Shown: positions 16,805 to 24,446 of the stretch, one piece after another
Layout of the letters: each line of letters begins with the position of its first letter
Position numbering within the stretch: position 1 is the first letter of the stretch
Assembly (NCBI GenBank): GCA_024640785.1
Contig: JAHEEI010000003.1
Span: forward strand, 1 to 41,376
Direction of reading: 5' to 3'
Origin: Pseudomonadota bacterium
Lineage (GTDB): Bacteria > Desulfobacterota > WTBG01 > CAIYCZ01 > CAIRTM01
DNA: 41,376 nt
Translations under genes and position numbers: made by a program
The notes under the pieces: generated by a model
Database searches by the model: none
What the model was told of the DNA's origin: nothing
What the model saw: only the letters and a program-made list of their open reading frames with translations

Positions 16805-17716
16805 TTAAAAGTATTTATTTAGATTTATAAATGATAATGGATCAACTCTAGTATTATTTACCCTTATTCCCCAGTGAAGATGTGGGCCTGTAGATCTTCC
16901 GGTTGATCCAACAAGTCCTATTACATCTCCGGTATTTACTTCATCTCCCTTTTTTACAGTTATTTCAGAAAGGTGAAAATACATACTGATAATACCCAGC
17001 CCATGATCAATATAAACAGTATTGCCTGAAAAAAAATGATCCCCTGTAAATACAACAACACCCTTATTGATTGATTTAATCTTCTCATACTTTTTTGCCT
17101 TTATATCAATACCCGAATGGGAATTCCTGGGTTGTTTATTTATGAATCTTTTCACACCAAAAGGCGTGGATATTTTATTATCTATTGGTTTTATAAATTT
17201 TGAGTCAAAAAGTTTAGTCTTTTTACTGTTTGTAAAAAGCTCAGCCACTATTTTTTTTTCTTTATTGTAACGTTTGAGATTTTTGTCACTTAAATCAACT
17301 TTAGCTTTTGGTAGGCTAAGATGCTGAATTTGAAAATCCTTTTTTTGGATGTTTATTTTTTTAGTTATGTTTTTTTTATTGTTAAAAGATATTTGCACAT
17401 TTTTTTCTCCAGGTTCAGTCTCTTGGCCAATTCCGATAAATCCGATATAGGATTCGCTAGAGTTGTCATAATGTAATGGTATATTATTGTTGTCAAAAAT
17501 CAGAGAAACATCTGAAATACTTGGGGTGTCAGAGATTTTAATATAGCAGGCATCACCTTGAAGGATTTTATCCGGGAGTATTTCAATCCTCGGCAGCTTT
17601 TTTTCCGCAAAGCATATACTGTAATTAAATAACATAGCGCAGAAGCTAAGAACAAAGACTTTTATAAATGTTCTGTCAAATAGCCCAAAACTTATTTTAG
17701 CGAGATTATTTTTCAT
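16805..17716 (-). CDS. M23 family (LytM-type) peptidoglycan peptidase
   Basis: A 303-residue exported protein with an N-terminal signal sequence (VFVLSFCAMLFNYSICFA) and a C-terminal M23 domain from about residue 190. The zinc site is visible as HSGIDI (H and D ligands) and HLHWGI near residue 282, with the linking YIDHGLG and GSTGRSTGPH. Such enzymes cut peptide cross-links in peptidoglycan or act as EnvC/NlpD-like activators of amidases; with all ligands present it is probably catalytic. It starts 14 bases downstream of the MBL hydrolase stop and is followed after 6 bases by the Cys-rich gene, forming a three-gene minus-strand unit. Confidence 0.92.
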   Translation of the reverse strand: MKNNLAKISFGLFDRTFIKVFVLSFCAMLFNYSICFAEKKLPRIEILPDKILQGDACYIKISDTPSISDVSLIFDNNNIPLHYDNSSESYIGFIGIGQETEPGEKNVQISFNNKKNITKKINIQKKDFQIQHLSLPKAKVDLSDKNLKRYNKEKKIVAELFTNSKKTKLFDSKFIKPIDNKISTPFGVKRFINKQPRNSHSGIDIKAKKYEKIKSINKGVVVFTGDHFFSGNTVYIDHGLGIISMYFHLSEITVKKGDEVNTGDVIGLVGSTGRSTGPHLHWGIRVNNTRVDPLSFINLNKYF

Positions 17717-17730
17717 TTAAATCCTTATAT

Positions 17731-18486
17731 TTATATAGAGATTTCCAATAAATCTTCAGCAGCAAATACCTTACCATTATAGCAATCTTTAACCGGTGTT
17801 AAGATGTCAGTAAATTCACACTGCGGATAAAAATGCGTCAGCAACAGCTTTTTTGCTGATGCTTTAGAAGCTATTTCTCCAGCCTCAGATGGCGTTAAAT
17901 GTCCTATTGTTTTTAAATTATCAGGGAATGAACATTCAAGGATTAAAAGATCACAGCCTTTTGCGAGCTCAATAATTTCATTGCAGTAATCAGTATCACC
18001 GGAGTAGACAACTGACCTGCCAATCATATCTGTTATTTTGACGGCAATGCTGTTATCCGTATGAACTACATTACAGGTTTTAATTAAGTATTTTTCAAAC
18101 CGGAAACTGCTTTCTCCGGATTCCAGCCAATTAATTATAAATTTGTCGGGAATTACTTGATTGCCATGAGTATTTATAAGGTTCTTGTAAAGTTTTATTA
18201 AGCCCAATGGGCCGATTATTTTAAGATCAGCAGTTCTCGGGTTTTCATAATCATATTTTGATGAAAATATAAACGGAAGCATGTCGGATATATGGTCTAT
18301 GTGAAAGTGGCTGTATATTATGGTATCTATTTGATTTAATTCTGTATTTGTTTTTTTGAGTTGACGAAGTGAACCCGGGCCAGTATCGAGGAGGATTTTT
18401 TCATTATCAATATTTACAAGAATCGAAGGTGATGATCTTTTAGTTGACGGTATTGACGTTCCTGATCCAAGAATGGTGATTTCCAT
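17731..18486 (-). CDS. MBL-fold metallohydrolase (ribonuclease Z-like)
   Basis: A 251-residue metallo-beta-lactamase-fold enzyme. Beta-strand 1 MEITILGSGTS leads to the zinc motif SHFHIDH near residues 79-85. Further ligands are the His in VVHTDN, the Asp in YSGDTDY and the His in LLTHFYP. The order and the opening GSGTS resemble the RNase Z/ElaC branch, but the protein is shorter than E. coli ElaC (about 305 residues) and lacks an obvious exosite insertion, so tRNA 3'-processing is uncertain. It is the first gene of the minus-strand trio. Confidence 0.9.
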   Translation of the reverse strand: MEITILGSGTSIPSTKRSSPSILVNIDNEKILLDTGPGSLRQLKKTNTELNQIDTIIYSHFHIDHISDMLPFIFSSKYDYENPRTADLKIIGPLGLIKLYKNLINTHGNQVIPDKFIINWLESGESSFRFEKYLIKTCNVVHTDNSIAVKITDMIGRSVVYSGDTDYCNEIIELAKGCDLLILECSFPDNLKTIGHLTPSEAGEIASKASAKKLLLTHFYPQCEFTDILTPVKDCYNGKVFAAEDLLEISI

Positions 18487-18684
18487 GGCTGATAATTTAG
18501 TACCTAATATTTGATACTGTGTTGGTTTACTTTTTTAATGACCCGCCAGGTAATATTATCTCATAAGTTTGTAGAATGTATAATCTATTTCTGTTAATAA
18601 TTATAAAGAGATTTATGGAAAATTCCATAAAAGAAACTGTTTGTGAAAAATTTTCTGGCTTGTGATATTTTGAGGATATTTTAC

Positions 18685-18713
18685 TTGACAATGTTTTGTT
18701 CATAATAGATATC
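18685..18713 (+). promoter_or_regulatory. candidate sigma70 promoter of the GcvH-like gene
   Basis: A perfect TTGACA at 18685-18690 is followed at 17 bases by GATATC, a weak -10. The perfect -35 and the short distance (about 32 bases) to the gene make a promoter plausible but not secure. Confidence 0.35.
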
Positions 18714-18744
18714 ATAGATATTAATAATAATGTATAGGTGTAAA

Positions 18745-19140
18745 ATGTATCCGGAAGATCTGCTATATACTAAATCAAACGTTTGGGTGAAAATTAACAG
18801 TAATGATACCGCCCGAATCGGGATAACGGATTTTTTACAGAAAAAGGTTGGCAAAGTACAGTTTGTTGATTTGCCAGATATTCATACTGAGCATGACCAG
18901 TTTGATCCATTTATTATAATTGAGTCCGATGACGTGATGAATGAGGTTTATGCTCCTTTAAGTGGTAAAGTAATAAGCGTAAATGATGAGATTGATGATG
19001 ACCCTGCTATAATTAACCATGAACCATATGATGATGGCTGGCTCGTTGAGATTGAGGTTTCACATGAGGATGAGATAAATAGCCTGATGGATTATGTTGA
19101 ATATGAGGAATTTATGGATGCGGGGGAATTTGATGATTGA
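18745..19140 (+). CDS. GcvH-like protein lacking the lipoyl lysine
   Basis: A 131-residue protein that aligns along its full length with glycine cleavage H protein: Y-T-K-S-N-V-W at the start, IGITDFLQKKVGKVQFVDLP, then YAPLSGKVISVND and EPYDDGW. In true GcvH the segment is ESVKAxSDIYAPVSG, with the lysine lipoylated. Here it reads ESDDVMNEVYAPLSG, so residue 63 (codon GAC 18931-18933) is Asp. It cannot carry lipoate at the usual site. No gcvT, gcvP or lipoate ligase gene is adjacent. AGGTG at 18736-18740 fits ATG 18745; the earlier in-frame ATG 18730 lacks a Shine-Dalgarno. The fold is clear, the role is unknown. Confidence 0.88.
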   Translation: MYPEDLLYTKSNVWVKINSNDTARIGITDFLQKKVGKVQFVDLPDIHTEHDQFDPFIIIESDDVMNEVYAPLSGKVISVNDEIDDDPAIINHEPYDDGWLVEIEVSHEDEINSLMDYVEYEEFMDAGEFDD

Positions 19141-19191
19141 CAGTTTATTCTTCTTTTTAATGCAGCACAGGCAGTTCTGTTTCCCTAAGGA

Positions 19192-19848
19192 TTAGAACCC
19201 TTTCCAAAAAATCATACTTTTTAATTTTTCCCTTGATGAACGAAAAGTGTTTACTGGTAAATTTTTATCCGGATATCCCAATGAAATAGAGAGGACTGTT
19301 TCAGTATTTACCTGAAGGTTAAGAGATGTCCTAATCGGTTCAGAGTAGATCAGGGTATAGGCGATCGCGCAGGTTGCAAGACCTCTGGCATGGGCGGATA
19401 ACATTATATTTTCAGCAGCCATACCGATATCCATTAGTTTGTTCTCAGGCAGAACGCAGTCTGTTGTGATGAATATCACTACCGGGGCATCATAAAACCG
19501 TAGACTACCGCTTTCGATAAATTGACGGTTTTTATCTCCCAGAGAGCTGATTACAGGTTTTAATTCTCTGAAAAGTTTTTTTCTCCGTTGCATGTATATT
19601 TCAGGAATCCTCTTATCCTTTGCAGAATTATAGGTTACTCTCTTTGTTTTGTGAAAAACCTCAATTTTAGCGCAAAGCTCGGATAGTGCGGTGCCGGTTA
19701 ATACATGGAAATTCCACGGCTGCATATTTGACGCAGAAGGTGCCATATGACCGTCTAATAGAATTTCTTGTATGATCTCTTTTGAAACTTTTTTGTCTGT
19801 AAAACCCCGAAATGTCTTCCTGGTTTTTATTCCTTCCAGTAGCTCCAT
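19192..19848 (-). CDS. nitroreductase family protein
   Basis: A 218-residue flavoenzyme of the NADPH/NADH-dependent FMN nitroreductase fold. The N-terminal TRKTFRGF corresponds to the FMN phosphate-binding R-S-x-R-x-F motif, followed by HMAPSASNMQPWNFHVL. The second half has DIGMAAENIMLSAHARGLATC and a short C-terminal SISLGYP, both typical. The physiological substrate is not evident. It overlaps the upstream 93-residue gene by one base (TAATG), so the two are coupled, and its end faces the GcvH-like gene. Confidence 0.92.
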   Translation of the reverse strand: MELLEGIKTRKTFRGFTDKKVSKEIIQEILLDGHMAPSASNMQPWNFHVLTGTALSELCAKIEVFHKTKRVTYNSAKDKRIPEIYMQRRKKLFRELKPVISSLGDKNRQFIESGSLRFYDAPVVIFITTDCVLPENKLMDIGMAAENIMLSAHARGLATCAIAYTLIYSEPIRTSLNLQVNTETVLSISLGYPDKNLPVNTFRSSREKLKSMIFWKGF

Positions 19849-20129
19849 TAGGAATCCTTTTTTTCTTCAGCTAAAGCCTCAACCAGTTTGGTGTAACAGT
19901 CCTCAACTTCTAGAAGTCTTTTTTCAGTATTGTTTATGTAGACTCCGATTTCACAGATTTCATCACGCAGTTTATCAAAATCTTGATTTTCATTGTCAAT
20001 GGAACTAGATATGTCCTTAATGTGGTTAGTAAGGATATTTGATGCTGCCATGAAAAAGTCACAGTCTTCATATTCACTTTTTAAGATGCCCAGAATTTTT
20101 GTTTTTAGTTTTTTGCTGATTTTTGCCAT
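19848..20129 (-). CDS. small hypothetical helical protein, 93 aa
   Basis: A 93-residue soluble protein with predicted coiled-coil-like helices (DIKDLSSSI-type heptads in DEICEIGVYINNTEKRLLEVE) and two cysteines near residue 23 and 59. I do not recognise the family. Its stop overlaps the nitroreductase start, so it is probably the first gene of a two-gene unit and may be a partner of that enzyme; this is inference. Confidence 0.6.
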   Translation of the reverse strand: MAKISKKLKTKILGILKSEYEDCDFFMAASNILTNHIKDISSSIDNENQDFDKLRDEICEIGVYINNTEKRLLEVEDCYTKLVEALAEEKKDS

Positions 20130-20240
20130 TTAAATGAACATTTCTATTGTAAAAAATTTAAAAATCTTGAATAATTTTGCTTTATAAAATATAACTTTTA
20201 AATGCATATTTCAAGAAATATATATCCAAAGAAGATTTAA

Positions 20241-20390
20241 ATGTCCGGTTTGAAAAGCAGTTATGAGTTTGCACTGGAATAAATGAAAGAGATGGAAGTA
20301 GATGGAGTTATAGAGCTTACTGAAGAAGGTATGCAGAGAATTTTAAATTTAAAATTAACAAGTATTATAACAATTTTAAAAAGTTACTAA
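20241..20390 (+). pseudogene. broken small gene upstream of murA
   Basis: One frame reads MSGLKSSYEFALE, TAA at 20280-20282, then MKEMEVDGVIELTEEGMQRIL to a stop at 20388. The continuous protein-like sequence on both sides of the TAA suggests a 49-residue gene broken by one stop, rather than two tiny genes. The family is not known with certainty; MSGLKSSYE-type starts occur in small hypothetical proteins of related bacteria in my memory only. Confidence 0.4.
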
Positions 20391-20399
20391 GGGATAACT

Positions 20400-21659
20400 G
20401 TGGATTGTATTGTAATAAATGGTGGAAAGTCATTAAAAGGTGAGGTTAGTGTTAGTGGTTCAAAAAATGCAGCACTCCCAATCATTGTAGCAACTCTTCT
20501 GGCGAATGGTAATCATAAAATATCAGGTGTTCCGAATTTAAGGGATATTAATACATTAGCAAAACTACTGACACATCTGGGTGCTGAAATTCAATTTAAT
20601 GAGAATATGGAGGTCAATACTCATAATATAAATGTTTTTGATGCACCGTATGAACTTGTCAGAACCATGAGAGCCTCTTTTCTGGTTATTGGTCCTTTAG
20701 TTGCCAGGTTTGGTAAAGCAAGGGTTTCCCTGCCAGGCGGCTGCGCTATTGGTGTCAGGCCTGTTGATATTCATATTAAGAGTCTCGAGGCTATGGGTGT
20801 TAATATAGATATCGAACAGGGATATGTTACAGCTAGTTGTGATGAGTTAAAAGGGGCTCATATTTATCTTGATATGCCCACAGTTGGAGGGACTGAAAAC
20901 ATTATTATGACAGCATGTCTTGCCAAAGGTACGACTGTGATTGAAAATGCTGCAAGAGAACCAGAAATCATTGATCTTGTGGGTGCCTTAAGGACGATGG
21001 GTGCACAGATAACAGGTGAGGGTACGGGCACAATTAAAATTGAAGGTGTTTTAAAACTTAATCCGCTTAACTATGCTGTAATCCCTGATAGAATAGAAGC
21101 AGGCACCTTCATGGTTGCGGCCGGTATTACCGGGGGAGATATTTTTATTAATAATTGTCCTATTAAATATATGGGGGCAACGATTGACAAATTAAGAGAA
21201 ACGGGGATAGTGATTGAAGAAGAAAACGGCTTAGTCCATGTATTGTCCAGCGGCAAAATAAATTGTGTTGAGGTAACAACTAAGCCTTATCCGGGCTTTC
21301 CAACGGATATGCAGGCTCAGATGATGGCACTGCTTTCATTGGCTGATGGTACATCAATAATCAGGGAGACAATTTTTGAAAACCGATTTATTCATGTTGC
21401 GGAACTTGACAGGCTGGGAGCCAGTATTAAAGTTGAACATGATACAGCAATCATTGGGGGTGTCAAAAAACTAAAAGGCGCAACTGTGATGGCAACTGAT
21501 TTAAGAGCAAGTGCTTCTCTGATACTCTCAGGTCTGGTTGCGGAAGGTAAAACCACTGTGCTAAGAGTTTATCACCTTGACCGCGGTTATGACTGTCTTG
21601 AAGAGAAGTTAAAGCTTCTGGGTGCTGATATTTACCGTACAAGTGAAAACAATCTTTAA
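20400..21659 (+). CDS. murA: UDP-N-acetylglucosamine 1-carboxyvinyltransferase MurA
   Basis: A 419-residue enzyme that transfers enolpyruvate from PEP to UDP-GlcNAc, the first committed step of peptidoglycan synthesis in the cytoplasm. SGSKNAALP near residue 20 supplies the conserved Lys and Asn, and PGGCAIGVRPVD carries the PEP-reactive, fosfomycin-sensitive Cys, so it should be fosfomycin-sensitive in type. The length is normal for the family. The start is GTG 20400 with AAGGGA upstream. It is followed 19 bases later by hisD, a MurA-His gene neighbourhood common in this group. Confidence 0.97.
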   Translation: MDCIVINGGKSLKGEVSVSGSKNAALPIIVATLLANGNHKISGVPNLRDINTLAKLLTHLGAEIQFNENMEVNTHNINVFDAPYELVRTMRASFLVIGPLVARFGKARVSLPGGCAIGVRPVDIHIKSLEAMGVNIDIEQGYVTASCDELKGAHIYLDMPTVGGTENIIMTACLAKGTTVIENAAREPEIIDLVGALRTMGAQITGEGTGTIKIEGVLKLNPLNYAVIPDRIEAGTFMVAAGITGGDIFINNCPIKYMGATIDKLRETGIVIEEENGLVHVLSSGKINCVEVTTKPYPGFPTDMQAQMMALLSLADGTSIIRETIFENRFIHVAELDRLGASIKVEHDTAIIGGVKKLKGATVMATDLRASASLILSGLVAEGKTTVLRVYHLDRGYDCLEEKLKLLGADIYRTSENNL

Positions 21660-21678
21660 TTGAAAAATTCAGGGTATT

Positions 21679-22953
21679 ATGGTTATTTTAAATGCATCGG
21701 ATAATAAGTTTAATGAATTAATTCAAAAAATATTCAAAAGGTCTGAAAATGTCCCCAAAGATGTTGATGAGACAGTATATAAGATTATCAATGATATTAA
21801 GTCAAAGGGTGATTCTGCATTAGTCAAATATACCAGGAAATTTGATGGACACGATGATATTTTGATAACAGAAGATGAGTTGAAAAATGCCAAATCAAAG
21901 GTTGCTTCCAGGATATATCTTGCGCTTGAAACAGCTTTTAATCGAATCAAGTTCTTTCATGAAAAACAAATTTGTAATTCATGGGAATTTGAACAAAAAG
22001 GTGAAGTTCTGGGACAGATCATACGTCCCCTTGAGAGAATCGGTATTTATGTACCCGGAGGTAAGGCGGTTTATCCTTCCTCTGTACTTATGAATGCTGT
22101 TCCTGCTATTGTAGCTGGTGTTGATGAAATAATTATGGTTACCCCTGATAATGGGAATGGAGTAGATCCTGTGATTCTTGCTGCAGCTGATATGTGCGGA
22201 ATAAAAAAAGCGTTTAAAATTGGTGGTGCTCAGGCTGTTGCAGCTCTTGCTTACGGCACAGAAACTGTAACTTCTGTGGATAAGATAGTGGGTCCTGGTA
22301 ATATTTATGTTGCAATGGCCAAGAAACATGTGTTTGGTAAAGTGGATATTGATATGATTGCCGGTCCGAGTGAAATTCTTATTATTTCAGATGGAACCGG
22401 ATCAGCTGAATGTGTGGCAGCTGATATGCTCTCTCAGGCTGAACATGATGAAATGGCATCATCAATCTTGATTTCAACAGACGAGAATTTTGCCATGGAT
22501 GTTGAGGCGCAGATTTACGATCAGCTTGAGGTGCTCCCTAAAAAGGATATTGCGATCAAGTCAATTGAAAATTACGGCGCAATTATTATCGTAGATGATT
22601 TGTCCGCTGCATCAGAAATATCAAATAACTTTGCGCCAGAACACCTTGAACTCTATGTCGATAAACCCTGGGAACTTCTTAAAATGATTAAGAATGCGGG
22701 TGCCGTCTTTCTTGGGCACTATACGCCTGAAGCTTTGGGTGATTATATCGCCGGACCGAACCATGTTCTCCCCACAGGCGGAACGGCAAGATTTTTTTCA
22801 CCATTGTCTGTGGATGATTTTGTTAAGAAGACAAGTCTACTATTCTTTAGTGAAGATGCTTTGAAAAACTGTGCGGAGGATGTGATAACGCTTGCCAGTT
22901 CAGAAAACCTTGAAGCGCATTCAAGGTCTGTTAAAAAAAGGCTGAAAAAATAA
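21679..22953 (+). CDS. hisD: histidinol dehydrogenase
   Basis: A 424-residue NAD- and zinc-dependent enzyme that oxidises histidinol to histidine in two steps. Landmarks: PGGKAVYPSSVLM, VDMIAGPSEILII, SQAEHDEMASSIL (Gln and His zinc ligands), DYIAGPNHVLPTGGTARF (Asp ligand) and the C-terminal NLEAHSRSV (His ligand). All expected ligands are present. It follows murA closely; no other his genes are in the window, so the pathway is scattered. Confidence 0.97.
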   Translation: MVILNASDNKFNELIQKIFKRSENVPKDVDETVYKIINDIKSKGDSALVKYTRKFDGHDDILITEDELKNAKSKVASRIYLALETAFNRIKFFHEKQICNSWEFEQKGEVLGQIIRPLERIGIYVPGGKAVYPSSVLMNAVPAIVAGVDEIIMVTPDNGNGVDPVILAAADMCGIKKAFKIGGAQAVAALAYGTETVTSVDKIVGPGNIYVAMAKKHVFGKVDIDMIAGPSEILIISDGTGSAECVAADMLSQAEHDEMASSILISTDENFAMDVEAQIYDQLEVLPKKDIAIKSIENYGAIIIVDDLSAASEISNNFAPEHLELYVDKPWELLKMIKNAGAVFLGHYTPEALGDYIAGPNHVLPTGGTARFFSPLSVDDFVKKTSLLFFSEDALKNCAEDVITLASSENLEAHSRSVKKRLKK

Positions 22954-23021
22954 TTCTTTTTTATCTGCACGTGCCTCAAAATTACTTTATCAAAGAGCTC
23001 CTATTTATTTAATTATTACCT

Positions 23022-24446
23022 GTGAAAAATCTTAAAAACAATAGAATTATTGATGCTGTTATAAAAACAGTCAAGCAAACAAGAATTTCTGTTTTTCTTG
23101 TTGGTGGAGCTGTTCGGGATTTTATCCGAAACGATTTTAATAATAATGATCTAGATTTTATTGTTTCGGCGAGCTTAGATCTTTTTGTTGAGGGATTTTC
23201 AAAAAAATTTAAAGGTAAAATTATTGTTTGGAATGAAAATGATAGACGTGTTGTGTTTCGAATGAATGGGGAAAATATACATGTTGATTTTGCACTGTGT
23301 AAAGGTGAAACAATTTATGATGATCTTAAATTCAGAGATATAACGATAAATGCCATGGCAATTGATGTAAATTTTGTTGGTGAAAATTTTCTGGATTATT
23401 TGATTGATCCTTTAAATGGCCTTAGGGATATTTATGGTAAAAAGATTAGAGTTTGCAGCGATAGAGCCTTTATAAATGATCCAGTAAGAGTTCTTCGTGT
23501 TTTACGTTTTTCAGGAAGATTCGGTTATACTATTGATGAGACAACCATTAATTTAATGAAGGATTCTTCTTTTTTAATAACTATGGTTGCTGTAGAACGG
23601 GTGAAAAAAGAGTTTTTTTCTGTTTTAAATTATAAAAATCAGATGTTTTCCATTGAAAAGATGATTGAGATTGGCCTTTTAAAAATTTTATTACCGGAAA
23701 TAATTGAATTTAAAAAAATTAAACAGGGATTTCAACATCAATATGATCTTTTCAATCATTCGATTCAAACTGTAGATAAGCTTAAAAAAGCCGAAGATGA
23801 ACTGATTAAACAATTTGGAGGTAAGGCTGATTTGTTTAAGCCAAATTTAGATGAACTGATTGAAGAGTGTGTAAACAGGAGATCTTTACTGGTTTTTTCG
23901 GCACTGCTTCATGACAGTGGTAAAACACAAACAGTGCAAATTAAGGATAACCGTATAACTTTTAATGGTCATGAAAAAGAAGGAAGGGAGATTAACCTTA
24001 TATTTTCAAAAAGAATCGGTCTGGGTAAAAATGCTCAGAAAATTGTTTCGGCTATTACCTTGAACCATATGCGGATACTTTCTCTTTCTTTACTTGAAGA
24101 TCTGACTTTAAGGTCAGTAAAAAGATTTATTTTTGATTTGAAAGATATTTTAAATGAGGTTCTTATTCTGTCAGTTGCCGATGCAATGGCAACTGGGGGC
24201 AATGCTGATTTAAATAATATTTTTAGGGTAATAGCAGAGGTTTTAAAAGTTTATAAATCCTTGCATAATGTTACTGAAATTGATCCGTTACTTAATGGAA
24301 ATGAAATCATGGGTTTAACGGGTTTTAATAACACTCCTCAGATTGGTGTTATCCTTAATGAATTAAGATTGCTTGAATGTTCGGGCCAGGTTGAAACAAG
24401 AGAAGATGCGGTAAAATGGCTGAAAAGAAGAGTAAATATAAATTAA
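23022..24446 (+). CDS. CCA-adding-type tRNA nucleotidyltransferase / poly(A) polymerase with HD domain
   Basis: A 474-residue class II nucleotidyltransferase. The head domain has VGGAVRDFI followed by NNDLDFIV, the two catalytic Asp, then RDITINAMAID and DPVRVLRVLRFSGRFGY. A C-terminal HD phosphohydrolase domain begins near residue 290 with LHDSGKTQ, as in E. coli-type CCA-adding enzymes. The activity is either CCA addition to tRNA or poly(A) addition; sequence alone does not separate the two. The start is GTG 23022. Its last 31 bases overlap the next gene. Confidence 0.9.
   Translation: MKNLKNNRIIDAVIKTVKQTRISVFLVGGAVRDFIRNDFNNNDLDFIVSASLDLFVEGFSKKFKGKIIVWNENDRRVVFRMNGENIHVDFALCKGETIYDDLKFRDITINAMAIDVNFVGENFLDYLIDPLNGLRDIYGKKIRVCSDRAFINDPVRVLRVLRFSGRFGYTIDETTINLMKDSSFLITMVAVERVKKEFFSVLNYKNQMFSIEKMIEIGLLKILLPEIIEFKKIKQGFQHQYDLFNHSIQTVDKLKKAEDELIKQFGGKADLFKPNLDELIEECVNRRSLLVFSALLHDSGKTQTVQIKDNRITFNGHEKEGREINLIFSKRIGLGKNAQKIVSAITLNHMRILSLSLLEDLTLRSVKRFIFDLKDILNEVLILSVADAMATGGNADLNNIFRVIAEVLKVYKSLHNVTEIDPLLNGNEIMGLTGFNNTPQIGVILNELRLLECSGQVETREDAVKWLKRRVNIN

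Noticed and set aside
18527-18715. 62-residue minus-strand open frame upstream of the MBL gene
   Set aside because: Composition and lack of a ribosome binding site suggest chance; it overlaps the likely promoter region of the GcvH-like gene.
19141-19191. Weak hairpin between the convergent GcvH-like and nitroreductase genes
   Set aside because: ACAG/CTGT pairing is only four bases long and has no T-run, too weak to call a terminator.
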